Below, piece after piece: positions 8,302-16,543 of a DNA stretch of 64,000 nt (position 1 is the stretch's first letter; the number at the start of each line of letters is the position of its first letter). Location of the stretch: contig NZ_CP160452.1 in the NCBI RefSeq assembly GCF_041295575.1, forward strand, positions 2,914,001 to 2,978,000, written 5' to 3'. This stretch comes from Sporosarcina pasteurii. Its GTDB lineage: Bacteria > Bacillota > Bacilli > Bacillales_A > Planococcaceae. The position numbers and the translations under genes were made by a program. Under the pieces are notes generated by a model. That model saw only the letters and a list, made by a program, of their open reading frames with translations. It did not search any database and had not been told where the DNA came from.

Positions 8302-8646
8302 ATGTCATTAGTAGAATCTTTCACAACTGAATTAAGAAGAGGGACTTTAACTTTAGCCGTATTAAGTCAATTACGAGTCCCACAATATGGTTATTCATTG
8401 GTACAACGTCTTGAAAAGGCAGGCGTCACGATTGAACAAAGCACGTTATACCCATTGCTTCGCCGACTGGAGAAACAGAAACTCCTAACGAGTAGCTGGG
8501 ATACCTCGGAAAGCAGACCCCGCAAATATTACGTTATGAATGAATATGGGATTGAACTTTATGAGCAACTAAAAACCGAATGGAAAACGATGACAGTAGA
8601 ATTAACAACATTATTGGAAGGAGATGAACATCATGAATCTGATTGA
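8302..8646 (+). CDS. PadR-family transcriptional regulator
   Basis: A 114-residue winged-helix regulator of the PadR type. Typical pieces are GTLTLAVLSQL, YGYSLVQRL, the recognition helix STLYPLLRRLEKQ and the wing SRPRKYYVMNEYG. PadR proteins usually repress a neighbouring membrane-protein operon together with their own gene. The next gene, a membrane protein with a HAAS-like N-terminus, overlaps by 14 bp and is the expected partner. ATG 8302 is the best of three in-frame ATGs because of spacing to the AAGTGAG site. Confidence 0.9.
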   Translation: MSLVESFTTELRRGTLTLAVLSQLRVPQYGYSLVQRLEKAGVTIEQSTLYPLLRRLEKQKLLTSSWDTSESRPRKYYVMNEYGIELYEQLKTEWKTMTVELTTLLEGDEHHESD

Positions 8647-9637
8647 AGCTTATGCATATGAGGTAACAAGAAGATTACCCGAAAAATCGAGGGATGATAT
8701 TGCCCTTGAACTACACACGATTATCGAGGATATGTTGCCAGACGATTATACTGAAAAAGAGGTCATGGAGGCTCTTTCAAAACTCGGCGACCCCGCACAG
8801 CTTGCGGCAAGTTACCGTGACACACCAAAATTTTTGATCGGTCCCAAAGTATATGATGCTTATATGCGAACAATGAAAATTATCGTTCCTTGGGTTATTT
8901 TTATTACCATTTTAGTCTACGTGGTTGAAAGCATCGTCCTTTTTTCAGGAGAACAAAGCATTCTCTCTGTTATGATCAAAGGTTTGGGAATGATTATCGC
9001 CAATATCATACAAGCGCTCATCCATACATTTTTTTGGGTCACACTTGTCTTTATTGCCATCGAACGATTTGGCCTTGCCGGCAACATCGATTCAAAACTT
9101 GGAACGATATGGACACCGGAAGATTTGAAACAGGTCAATCTTATTCCAAAGAAAAAAATCATATCAAAAGGCGAAGTTGTTTTTGGCTTTATTTGGACAG
9201 CAATTTGGGTCGGTTTTTATTTCAATGCAGACCGCCTGGCAGGAATTTATCGTTCGACAGATGGACATGATTTGCAAATGATCATGCCAATTTTCGATCA
9301 AACCGTCTTACTTTCCTATTGGCCAATCATTTTACCATTTGCGCTCCTTGAAATCGGACTTGGAATTTATAAATGGAAAACAAAACAATGGACAATGAAG
9401 CTCGTCACAATTAATGCAGTTATAAAAGTGTTCAGTGTCGTTGCGTTTATTGTGATCGCAAGCAACCCTAACCTCATCAACGAGGCAGTTGCACCTTATA
9501 TGGTTACTTTACTTGAGATTAGTTTATCCTCAGTGAATAACTTTATGAATTGGGCTGTATGGACGATTGTTATAACGATCATCGTGACTGTAGTAATTGA
9601 AGTGTATGAAACCTATCGGAAAGCGAAAGTTATATAG
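8633..9637 (+). CDS. HAAS-domain membrane protein, PadR partner
   Basis: A protein of about 334 residues. An N-terminal cytosolic domain of about 75 residues (RRLPEKSRDDIALEL, EALSKLGDPAQLA) has the pattern of the HAAS/DUF1700 domain, and several membrane segments follow. HAAS proteins are encoded next to PadR regulators and are thought to sense or transmit envelope signals. GGAAGGAG ends nine bases before ATG 8633, making this the start rather than ATG 8624. The overlap with padR implies coupled translation. The signal sensed is unknown. Confidence 0.8.
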   Translation: MNLIEAYAYEVTRRLPEKSRDDIALELHTIIEDMLPDDYTEKEVMEALSKLGDPAQLAASYRDTPKFLIGPKVYDAYMRTMKIIVPWVIFITILVYVVESIVLFSGEQSILSVMIKGLGMIIANIIQALIHTFFWVTLVFIAIERFGLAGNIDSKLGTIWTPEDLKQVNLIPKKKIISKGEVVFGFIWTAIWVGFYFNADRLAGIYRSTDGHDLQMIMPIFDQTVLLSYWPIILPFALLEIGLGIYKWKTKQWTMKLVTINAVIKVFSVVAFIVIASNPNLINEAVAPYMVTLLEISLSSVNNFMNWAVWTIVITIIVTVVIEVYETYRKAKVI

Positions 9638-9642
9638 AGCCA

Positions 9643-9680
9643 AGAAAACCTCCACGTATGATTTTCGTGGAGGCTTTCCG
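9643..9680. terminator. Bidirectional rho-independent terminator
   Basis: The stem CCTCCACG / CGTGGAGG (9649-9656 / 9666-9673), with A-rich and T-rich sides, lies between convergent genes. Confidence 0.85.
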
Positions 9681-9682
9681 AT

Positions 9683-10903
9683 TCATTTCTCAAGTTCACT
9701 TAGTCCCATCTTGACTTCGCTCGGTAGTTCAAAGAAAGGTTGAATGTCTTGGACGTATTCTAAAATTCCTAAAAACTCACCTTTATCATTAAAGAGGGAT
9801 TTGTACGTAATATGAATGTATTTCCCCTTCATTTTAAACCACATACTTTCAGAAGTTCGCCGGCCTGTTTTCAAGTCACGTATGATTGTCATGACCTTCA
9901 TCAAACTCTTAGGTGGGTGACAATTGGCTACGTTTCGGCCAATCGAACTTGGCGTCCGTACAAGCATCATTTCCGAAGCATCTGTTATGTCGTTGAAGTA
10001 CTTAAATAGATCATTTTTATCCACAAAAGTAATTTCCAGTGGCAAGTTGTTCAAAATCAACTGGGCTTCTTTTGTCGTTAAATATCCGCCGCCACCCATC
10101 ACAAGATTTTCAGCAGGTGGCGTATCATTTGTCTGCTCTTCAAATGTAGGCGCACATTTTTCTTCCGGTCCATCAATGAGCGCATAGCCAAATGCATCAC
10201 TCTCATTGGCAACCGCTAACCAATCCGCCTCGCTAAAGACCTTTTGAAGAATTGGTAAAATAATCGCCTCTTCTTGAAAAATCATTTCTTTAAATTCTTT
10301 TTCAAACGCGGTATATCTCATTCGAACACGCTCAACGTCTAGTGGAACTCGAACAATTTGTTTTTTCAGCGCCTGGTATAAGGCACGAATGCGGTCATCT
10401 TTCCGCCATACTGTTCGAGCGGGCGCAATGTGGCCATATCGCTCCATAATCGGAAAGAAGAGCTTTTCTTTGCGATTATAATGATTGTGGAATTCCCCTA
10501 AATGAAAAATGTGCTCTGTTAATTCATCACCTATTGCTTGGTCAGAGTCCTCTTCAAGCAATTGCAACAGTTGTTGAATCTGATTTAAAACAACTTGAAA
10601 AGCAGTGTTTTCCGCTTTAAAAATTTGAACGGGATGATTGGCGGGCAATATGTCCTTTTCATTCAATGATTGACTAGATAACTGGGCATGCATACTTGAA
10701 AACTTCTTAATGTCCTCCATCGTCACACCGTAGTCGCCATTGATTAATTCCAACTGCATGAGCAATAGGTCAAGCGGGCGCACATCGTTAAAATGTTGTT
10801 CATAGTGGATTTGGAATGCTTCCAACGAGCCACCATCACGTATATATAAGAGGATTTCTTTTAATGCACTCATTCTTTTGATATCAAATTGCATATTTAA
10901 CAT
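9683..10903 (-). CDS. DUF438 / hemerythrin / PAS domain protein
   Basis: A 406-residue cytosolic protein with three parts. An N-terminal DUF438 domain spans about 10-80. A hemerythrin-like HHE four-helix domain spans about 90-235 (HLGEFHNHYNRKEKLFFP and FQEEAIILP supply His/Glu iron ligands). A C-terminal PAS domain spans about 280-395 (LPLEITFVDKNDLFKYFND, GEFLGILEYVQD). Such proteins are thought to sense oxygen, nitric oxide or iron/heme; no output domain is present. The ATG has a GAGGTGA site. A sigma-B-like promoter lies upstream. Confidence 0.88.
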   Translation of the reverse strand: MLNMQFDIKRMSALKEILLYIRDGGSLEAFQIHYEQHFNDVRPLDLLLMQLELINGDYGVTMEDIKKFSSMHAQLSSQSLNEKDILPANHPVQIFKAENTAFQVVLNQIQQLLQLLEEDSDQAIGDELTEHIFHLGEFHNHYNRKEKLFFPIMERYGHIAPARTVWRKDDRIRALYQALKKQIVRVPLDVERVRMRYTAFEKEFKEMIFQEEAIILPILQKVFSEADWLAVANESDAFGYALIDGPEEKCAPTFEEQTNDTPPAENLVMGGGGYLTTKEAQLILNNLPLEITFVDKNDLFKYFNDITDASEMMLVRTPSSIGRNVANCHPPKSLMKVMTIIRDLKTGRRTSESMWFKMKGKYIHITYKSLFNDKGEFLGILEYVQDIQPFFELPSEVKMGLSELEK

Positions 10904-10960
10904 GACTTCACCTCATATCAATTTAAATTAACCAGATCGTTTTCCCATCTCATTTCCTAT

Positions 10961-10984
10961 ATACCTTCAGGCAATCGTTTAAAC
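10961..10984 (-). promoter_or_regulatory. Candidate sigma-B promoter before the DUF438 gene
   Basis: On the minus strand GTTTAA (10984-10979), a 12-bp spacer and AGGTAT (10966-10961) match the sigma-B consensus GTTTAA/GGGTAT at 11 of 12 positions. The spacing is at the short end of the usual range. It lies about 60 bp before the start codon. Confidence 0.5.
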
Positions 10985-11085
10985 TTATATATTTATTATA
11001 ACTTATCCCAAGGAATTTTTTGTGAATTATATCACGTTCAGGAGTGATTTTAAGATTAATCAACTTTATTAAATCACAAACAATG

Positions 11086-11145
11086 TTGATTTCCGTTCCG
11101 GGCGGACGCTTTCCGTGGAGCCGCCCTCCACTCCAATCAACGAAG
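11086..11145 (-). repeat. Internally deleted copy of the Bacillales GC-rich repeat
   Basis: In reverse complement this copy begins GTTGATTGGAGTGGAGGG and ends CGGAACGGAAATCAAC, like the full copy at 20475-20612. About 73 bp of the middle is missing. Its ends form a perfect GGGCGG/CCGCCC stem (11100-11105 / 11121-11126). The rest of the gap between 10904 and 11247 holds only the promoter above and the bioF terminator. Confidence 0.85.
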
Positions 11146-11186
11146 TTACCTTATATATGAACATTCCAGAAGAGATTAGAATGCAC

Positions 11187-11228
11187 TAAAAAAGACCTTT
11201 TGTAAGTATAGTTCTTACAAAAAGTCTT
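11187..11228 (-). terminator. Terminator of the bio operon
   Basis: On the minus strand the stem AGACTTTTTGTAAG / CTTACAAAAGGTCT (one mismatch) is followed by TTTTTT, 20 bp past the bioF stop. Confidence 0.85.
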
Positions 11229-11247
11229 CAGCAATGCCCAACGATAT

Positions 11248-12438
11248 TTAAGTCTGATTAACAAAGCTTTTAATCACACCCATCCTGCGACCAATCTCAC
11301 TCACATGATCCACAACCATTCGTAGCTGTTCCTCTGTATGTGTCGCCATGACAGTTATGCGCAGGCGACTTGAACCTTGTGGCACAGTAGGTGGACGGAT
11401 TGCGGGGATGTAGATACCTTCCTCCATCAGTTGCTCGGAAAACTCGACGGCTTGATTTGCATCGCCAATTAGGAGCGAAATGATAGGAGTATTTGAGGGA
11501 CTTATCGTAAATCCCTGACGCGCTAAGTTCGTATATAAGAAATGCGCATTCTTTAACAGCCGTTGACGCCTTTCTGGTTCATGTTGAATGAGGCGAATCC
11601 CTTCTCGCGCAGCTTCAATCACACCTGGTGATAAAGCGGTTTGAAAAATAAACGTTCTGGCACGATTTCGTAAATATTGAATCGCAAGAGAGGAGCCGGC
11701 CACAAATCCGCCTTCTGTTCCGACCGCTTTACTTAACGTTCCTACGATAAAATCAACCTCATGTTGCAAGCCGAAATAATCAATCGTTCCACCGCCACAT
11801 TCACCCAATACCCCTGTTGCATGCGCGTCATCAACCATTATGTAAGCATTGTACTTCTTAGCAAGTGCGACGATTTCAGGAAGTGGCGCAATATCTCCGT
11901 CCATGCTAAAAACCCCATCCGTTACAATGAGCTTTTTCCCCTCCCCTTGCCATGCCCGTAACTTTTCTTCTAAATCTAACATATCTGCATGTGCGTATCG
12001 GATCGTTTTCGCCTTGCTTAACCGGCACCCATCTATAATACTTGCATGATTCCACGCATCCGAGAAAATAATGTCTCCTTCTCCCATAACACTCGAAATG
12101 AATCCGACGTTCGCCAAATAACCACTGCTAAAAACAATCGACGCTTCCGTCCCTTTTAACTCGGCAATTTCACGCTCCAATTGCTCATGAATCACCATAT
12201 TGCCAGTCGTCAGTCGAGCACCGCCACTACCCGTCCCGTAAAGAGAAATTCCATTCATCGCCCTTTCTTTTAAGCGCGAATCTGTTGCGAGTCCTAAATA
12301 ATTATTCGATGAAAACAATACATACTTGTTTCCCTCTATCATCACTTCCGTATCATTTCCCGTTGACAATGAACGCAAATTTCTTGTTAACCCTTCTGCT
12401 TCTATCGCTTGCAGTTGACGTTGAAACCAATCATTCAT
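11248..12438 (-). CDS. bioF: 8-amino-7-oxononanoate synthase
   Basis: A 396-residue PLP enzyme of the alpha-oxoamine synthase family that joins pimeloyl-CoA and alanine to give 8-amino-7-oxononanoate in biotin synthesis. Key residues are seen: D203 and H206 in DDAHATG, and the PLP lysine K237 in GTLSKAVG. The length is normal. The ATG overlaps the bioW stop as ATGA, so the two are translationally coupled, and bioW makes the pimeloyl-CoA. No bioA, bioD or bioB follows; an operon terminator comes next. Those steps must be elsewhere or absent. Confidence 0.92.
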   Translation of the reverse strand: MNDWFQRQLQAIEAEGLTRNLRSLSTGNDTEVMIEGNKYVLFSSNNYLGLATDSRLKERAMNGISLYGTGSGGARLTTGNMVIHEQLEREIAELKGTEASIVFSSGYLANVGFISSVMGEGDIIFSDAWNHASIIDGCRLSKAKTIRYAHADMLDLEEKLRAWQGEGKKLIVTDGVFSMDGDIAPLPEIVALAKKYNAYIMVDDAHATGVLGECGGGTIDYFGLQHEVDFIVGTLSKAVGTEGGFVAGSSLAIQYLRNRARTFIFQTALSPGVIEAAREGIRLIQHEPERRQRLLKNAHFLYTNLARQGFTISPSNTPIISLLIGDANQAVEFSEQLMEEGIYIPAIRPPTVPQGSSRLRITVMATHTEEQLRMVVDHVSEIGRRMGVIKSFVNQT

Positions 12439-13181
12439 TCGCTATCTCCTCCTTGAATAAACACAGGTTTCCTTTCTAAAAAGTTCATATACGAATCTAT
12501 ATCTACGTCGTTATGAACAAAAAACACACGCCCCCCACTTTCACATCCCATCTTTTTCAAAGGTGAAATCCTAACATATCCTAATTGTTGGCTACTCACA
12601 TACCCCGTTACATAATCCGGATCATCAGACCAACAAAGTTCCGCAACGGTATAAGGGGAATGCGCTACTTTCGTCGCCAAAGCCAATGCCTCTCGAACTC
12701 GAACAGAATCCTCTACTTGTCCACCATCGTTCCAATCCATGCGTGACACACGGACCCCTTTCTGTTCCCGGTCATCTAATCGTTCACCCGTCTCGCAATT
12801 CACAATTGCCGCCCCGCGAAGATTTCGTTCATGATTTAATATAAAAAAAGCATGTTCAATCGCTCGCTCTGAAACACCCGCGGCAGCCAATTGGTCTTTC
12901 GCCTTGTCATGCCCTTCTTGAACCGTCGCCACTTCAATTGCCGAAACGTCTAACGGAGGAATAAATTGAAGTTGTTCACTCGGCACTTTTTCAACAACAA
13001 GTTGGATAAAATCAGCGCTTCCTCTAGTATGATTAGATGCTTTCGCTAATAATTCCGTAGCGATCGCTCCCAACTGAGAATGATCGCACAACCGCTCACC
13101 GCCAGATATATGCTTCCCACCTAACTCATGGGCTTTCCCTTCAGCTGCACGCATACGAACACTAAAATACTCGGGGTACAC
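12435..13181 (-). CDS. bioW: 6-carboxyhexanoate-CoA ligase (pimeloyl-CoA synthetase)
   Basis: BioW activates free pimelate to pimeloyl-CoA with ATP. The N-terminal YFSVRMRAA and GGKHISGGERL stretch and the later RVSRMDWNDGG match the family, and the length of about 248 residues is normal. I prefer GTG 13181, nine bases after an AGGTG site. GTG 13193 lies inside that site. The start overlaps the end of the upstream membrane gene by about 20 bp, and the stop overlaps bioF. Use of bioW implies pimelate comes from outside or from fatty-acid breakdown. Confidence 0.9.
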   Translation of the reverse strand: MYPEYFSVRMRAAEGKAHELGGKHISGGERLCDHSQLGAIATELLAKASNHTRGSADFIQLVVEKVPSEQLQFIPPLDVSAIEVATVQEGHDKAKDQLAAAGVSERAIEHAFFILNHERNLRGAAIVNCETGERLDDREQKGVRVSRMDWNDGGQVEDSVRVREALALATKVAHSPYTVAELCWSDDPDYVTGYVSSQQLGYVRISPLKKMGCESGGRVFFVHNDVDIDSYMNFLERKPVFIQGGDSE

Positions 13182-13662
13182 TGTTTCTGGCACCTACTTT
13201 CTCATGAATGGTCCGCATCATTTTCGTTATCGGCCATACACATAAAGCCGTAATAATCATTCCTGGAATGACTGGAATGAGAAGCGGTAAAATTGGAATA
13301 TCTAAAGTAAAAGCCAACCCAATACGTGCTACTGCTGTCCCAATTGGCCCCGCAAGCATAAGTACAGGAATTGATGTCCCACAAAATAAAATGATCAACC
13401 CAACAGTCAGTCGAAAAATGAGTGATATTTCAGCATTGATAAATGTATGAATGCCAAGTAAAAGTAAAAGGACACTTGCAATCATACCTGCAAGAAAATA
13501 ACGCTTAAAACCAAATACTGCCGCAATTGCAATTGCAACGGGTGCAGATAATTGAAATTCAGACCCAGGAATCCCCGTTGGAATTTTAAAGTATCCAGCA
13601 AGAATAATAAAACAAGCCAACATAGCAATTTGTGCAATATCATAAGCTGTAAACTTTTTCAC
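13162..13662 (-). CDS. Integral membrane protein, probable ECF-type S component
   Basis: A 166-residue membrane protein with five or six predicted helices and a size and pattern like the substrate-binding S components of ECF vitamin transporters. It is not a clear BioY. Its position as first gene of a bioW-bioF operon behind a BirA-like operator suggests uptake of biotin or a precursor such as pimelate; this is inference. The GTG start follows GAGGGTGG. No energy-coupling genes (ecfA, ecfT) are nearby. Confidence 0.75.
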   Translation of the reverse strand: MKKFTAYDIAQIAMLACFIILAGYFKIPTGIPGSEFQLSAPVAIAIAAVFGFKRYFLAGMIASVLLLLLGIHTFINAEISLIFRLTVGLIILFCGTSIPVLMLAGPIGTAVARIGLAFTLDIPILPLLIPVIPGMIITALCVWPITKMMRTIHEKVGARNSVPRVF

Positions 13663-13684
13663 CTAGACCACCCTCACTTAATAT

Positions 13685-13716
13685 ACGTTAACCTGCTAAT
13701 CAGTTTAGTTAACCTA
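13685..13716 (-). promoter_or_regulatory. BirA-like operator of the bio operon
   Basis: Two GTTAAC cores (13687-13692 and 13708-13713) are separated by 15 bp, each flanked by CC/GG on one side. They lie 23-54 bp before the first gene. This fits the two-half-site layout of Gram-positive BirA operators (TTGTTAACC, about 15 bp, GGTTAACAA), though one half-site is less exact. Confidence 0.65.
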
Positions 13717-13805
13717 TATTAGATTGAAGCATAGCAAGCGCATTCTTGTCAAACACTTTTGCACTATATTCAGAGAATTCCAGACATATTCTTTCAAATT
13801 TTGAC

Positions 13806-13851
13806 AGATTAAAAAGCAATCCAACCTTAACATCAAGGTCGAATTGCTTTA
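13806..13851 (-). terminator. Terminator of the SSS symporter operon
   Basis: On the minus strand AAAGCAATTCGACCTTG pairs with TAAGGTTGGATTGCTTT and is followed by TTAATCT, directly past the symporter stop. Confidence 0.8.
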
Positions 13852-13857
13852 ATAAAT

Positions 13858-15423
13858 TTATGCAGATTCCTCACTTGCATGAACCTTACGCATAAAGGCA
13901 TTCACGTCTGTTGGTACTTTACCGTCTATTATAGAAACTAGATAAACAGTTAAGAAGCCAATTGGTACGGTAATAATGCCCGGCACCCTAAACTGTAATG
14001 CTTCCGGTAACACCGAAGAAAAGAAAATCATAAACATGGAAACGGCAAATCCGACAATTAGACCCGCAATCGCGCCCTTTTCAGTAATTCCGCGCCACCA
14101 AATGCCGAGGATGAAAATAGGTGCGAATGTGCTTGCCCCAACAGTAAAGGCGAGGGCAACAAGATGTCCAATCGATGCCTCTTTGACCAATAAACCAAGC
14201 ACTCCGTAAAAAACACCTAGGAAAACAATTGATAGTTTTGCAGCAAACACTCGTTGTTTCTGTGATAATTCTTTTCTTGAAAACTTTGCATATAAATCGT
14301 GAGCGATTGCCCCTGAACTGGCAATGAATAACCCGGATAAGTTTGAAAATACTGCAGCAAAGGCACCAGCAATGACAAACCCGAGCATCCATTTACCACC
14401 TAAAGCAGTTGCAATCGATGGGATGACCATATTGTCCCCGCCGGTAACTAGGTTTTGCATGACCTCAGGACTAGCATTTCCATCCAAAAAGATTGCCCGT
14501 CCAACAACACCAAGATAAATGGCAAAGGCGAAAAATAAACTAGCAATCCCAATTGCCATTACAGCCGACTTTCGAGCAGCCTTCGCATCTGGATTCGTGT
14601 AAAAACGAAGCAATATGTGCGGAAGCCCGAGTGTACCTAACGATAGTCCGATTAACATCGAAGCGGAATGCCAAAAGTTTGGATTGAATGCCCCAGCTTT
14701 TGCCCATGTTTCACCGTCAAATGCGATATCTTTTCCATCCGTTGTATAAGCTCCTGTACCAAATACAGTACCACTGAACTCACTAATTGCAGTTAAGATC
14801 TTCTGGTAATGAAATCCTCCGTAAATCGCGGCGGCTACCATAAGAACAAAAGCAAAGAAACGAATCCAAAGCTCCAACGCCTGGTTAATGGTTGTCCCCT
14901 TCATACCACCAACCCCGACATAGAAAATCATAACAACACTCGTAAAAATGATGCCAAATTCATAGGATGTCCCGAAAAACATGCTTAAAATTTGAGCAGC
15001 CCCTAGTAATTGGGGAGCTGCATAAAATCCTGATATGGCAAGAACAACGATGACAGCTACAACTCTTGCTCTTTTACTATGAAAACGATATGCAACAAAA
15101 TCGGCAACCGTATAGGCACCGAATTTTCGTAACGGCCCCGCAATAAAAAGTGCCAAAAGTGTTAATCCAATCGTAAAGCTAAACGTATAAAAAGCGCCAT
15201 CATAACCGATGGCAAAAGTTAATCCTGCCAACCCTAGAAAGGTTGCGGCACTTAAATAATCCCCACCGATTGCCGAACCATTTGTAAACCAGCCAAACCC
15301 CCGACCACCAACAAAGAAGTCACTCGCACTTTCGTTCTTTTTTGATAAGTACGTAATATAGACAATCGTCCCCAATAATAGGATTGTAAAAAGGTATTTC
15401 GGATCCAATAATAGTTGCATCAT
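13858..15423 (-). CDS. Sodium/solute symporter, acetate (ActP/YwcA)-like
   Basis: A 521-residue protein of the SSS family with about 13 membrane helices. The N-terminal SDFFVGGRGFGWFTNGSAIGG and GGDYLSAATFLG stretches are typical of ActP-type carriers for acetate and other short acids. The long extracytoplasmic loop near 220-245 is also usual. It is preceded by a DUF485 protein, the standard partner (YjcH) of ActP. RBS AAGGAGGAA stands before the ATG, which overlaps the DUF485 stop. The substrate is inferred from the pairing. Control by a TetR-type repressor is suggested by the palindrome at 15956-15969. Confidence 0.88.
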   Translation of the reverse strand: MMQLLLDPKYLFTILLLGTIVYITYLSKKNESASDFFVGGRGFGWFTNGSAIGGDYLSAATFLGLAGLTFAIGYDGAFYTFSFTIGLTLLALFIAGPLRKFGAYTVADFVAYRFHSKRARVVAVIVVLAISGFYAAPQLLGAAQILSMFFGTSYEFGIIFTSVVMIFYVGVGGMKGTTINQALELWIRFFAFVLMVAAAIYGGFHYQKILTAISEFSGTVFGTGAYTTDGKDIAFDGETWAKAGAFNPNFWHSASMLIGLSLGTLGLPHILLRFYTNPDAKAARKSAVMAIGIASLFFAFAIYLGVVGRAIFLDGNASPEVMQNLVTGGDNMVIPSIATALGGKWMLGFVIAGAFAAVFSNLSGLFIASSGAIAHDLYAKFSRKELSQKQRVFAAKLSIVFLGVFYGVLGLLVKEASIGHLVALAFTVGASTFAPIFILGIWWRGITEKGAIAGLIVGFAVSMFMIFFSSVLPEALQFRVPGIITVPIGFLTVYLVSIIDGKVPTDVNAFMRKVHASEESA

Positions 15424-15845
15424 AGAACCGATTCCTCCTTACTGACTTGCTCACTTACCACTTCTTCCTTCTTTAACACAGGACTGACTTGTATACTCTT
15501 TTCCTTCTTCTCCTTCAGTTTTGCTTGTAAACTTTTCATTTCCCATCTTTCATAAAGCTTCGTGTGAAGATAAGCAATTATAAAAGCCATTGCCATCGCA
15601 ACAATCGTCGTTAAAAACCAGCTATAAGACATGCCGCCTAACATTCTTGCAAATGCCCAATCTGGTTTAAACCAGTTTAATGCCGGAACGGAAAGAATAA
15701 AGATAAAGTAAACGATTGATAGCGATAATCCAGTTATAAATTCTGTTCTCACACTAGATTTTGTTTTATCATCTAATTTTGGTAGTTTTTTAATGTCAAT
15801 CGTTTCACAAGGCTCGTCCGTCATAATATATTTTTCCTCTTCCAA
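15420..15845 (-). CDS. DUF485 membrane protein, symporter partner
   Basis: A DUF485-family protein with two membrane helices (about ITGLSLSIVYFIFILSVPAL and SWFLTTIVAMAMAFIIAYL) and a charged C-terminal tail. These proteins are encoded directly before ActP-type SSS carriers and may help them assemble. The N-terminus is uncertain: TTG 15845 follows AGGGG by ten bases, ATG 15824 follows GGAAGAGG, and ATG 15878 is longer but has its only site directly touching the codon. The stop overlaps the carrier's ATG. Confidence 0.8.
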   Translation of the reverse strand: MEEEKYIMTDEPCETIDIKKLPKLDDKTKSSVRTEFITGLSLSIVYFIFILSVPALNWFKPDWAFARMLGGMSYSWFLTTIVAMAMAFIIAYLHTKLYERWEMKSLQAKLKEKKEKSIQVSPVLKKEEVVSEQVSKEESVL

Positions 15846-15955
15846 ATGAACACATCCCCTTCGTTCCTTAAATTTCATACCTCATGCGTCATTTCCCCAC
15901 TCCGTATTTTTGATCGCTTGTCCTTGAATTTAATTTGGCGTGGAACTGAATAAGT

Positions 15956-15969
15956 ACTAACTGGTTAGT
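15956..15969. promoter_or_regulatory. Palindromic operator, TetR-like, before the symporter operon
   Basis: ACTAAC-TG-GTTAGT is a perfect 6-bp inverted repeat about 110 bp upstream of the DUF485 start. A second related site, GACTAATCAGTC, lies at 16350-16361. The repressor is not recognisable in the window. Confidence 0.45.
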
Positions 15970-15980
15970 TATTTTTGGCT

Positions 15981-16009
15981 AAAAGAAAACTCTTTATGTA
16001 AAAAGAGTC
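15981..16009 (-). terminator. Terminator-like hairpin
   Basis: On the minus strand ACTCTTT pairs with AAAGAGT around a short loop, then TTTTCTTTT follows. It would end any minus-strand transcript coming from the 16.0-16.4 kb region. Confidence 0.5.
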
Positions 16010-16525
16010 TTTAAATTCTGTTGATCTCTCTATTTTTCTAAGGTGATATGTTTTAAAAATGCTTGCTTCTAAGTACGTCCAAACCCCTTGAAATTTTTAA
16101 AAATCCCCAATTCTCCCCCTTTGAATTTGGTTCTCAGAATGATTACACAGCCACTGTGCCTATCGAAGGAATAAGCCTCTTCCCCCAAAGATGCCATTCT
16201 CTCCCGTGTTGCATGATTACTATTTCTGAAAAAGTCTTGACGGCTGCATTTAGCGATTCTCACCCGTTTCAGACTTTTTACTGATGCCTCAACAAAGCAT
16301 TCTGTACTGGTCATCCTGACTCCACTTTACTTTAAATTGTTTCTCTTCCGACTAATCAGTCTTTTTGATTATACGAATCATTTCAATTTTAGTCAAGTAG
16401 CTTTGGGAGTAACCTATCAGTACACATACCAAACCTCCTAATATGACAGTTGCAAGCTAAAACAAGTGACATTTATAACTTATTTAAGTTGCATCTATCC
16501 TCTATAATTACGATATAAAATATGA
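16010..16525. other. Unexplained 0.5-kb gap with a minus-strand reading frame
   Basis: No known gene is recognised here. A minus-strand frame of 81 codons (16069-16314, beginning MTSTECFVEASV) has AAAGTGGAG before its ATG. It is preceded by the operator-like GACTAATCAGTC and followed by a terminator-like hairpin. It matches no family I know. It could be a small gene, a decayed regulator or a structured leader RNA. The right part (16320-16525) holds only promoter-like AT-rich sequence for plsC. Confidence 0.35.
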
Positions 16526-16543
16526 TTGAGAAGAGGATTAATC

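Noticed and set aside
16069..16314. Resemblance of the minus strand to a glycine riboswitch (CGGGAGAGA)
   Set aside because: The other conserved parts (GCCGAAGG and CUCUCAGGCAAAAGG) are absent in the right order.
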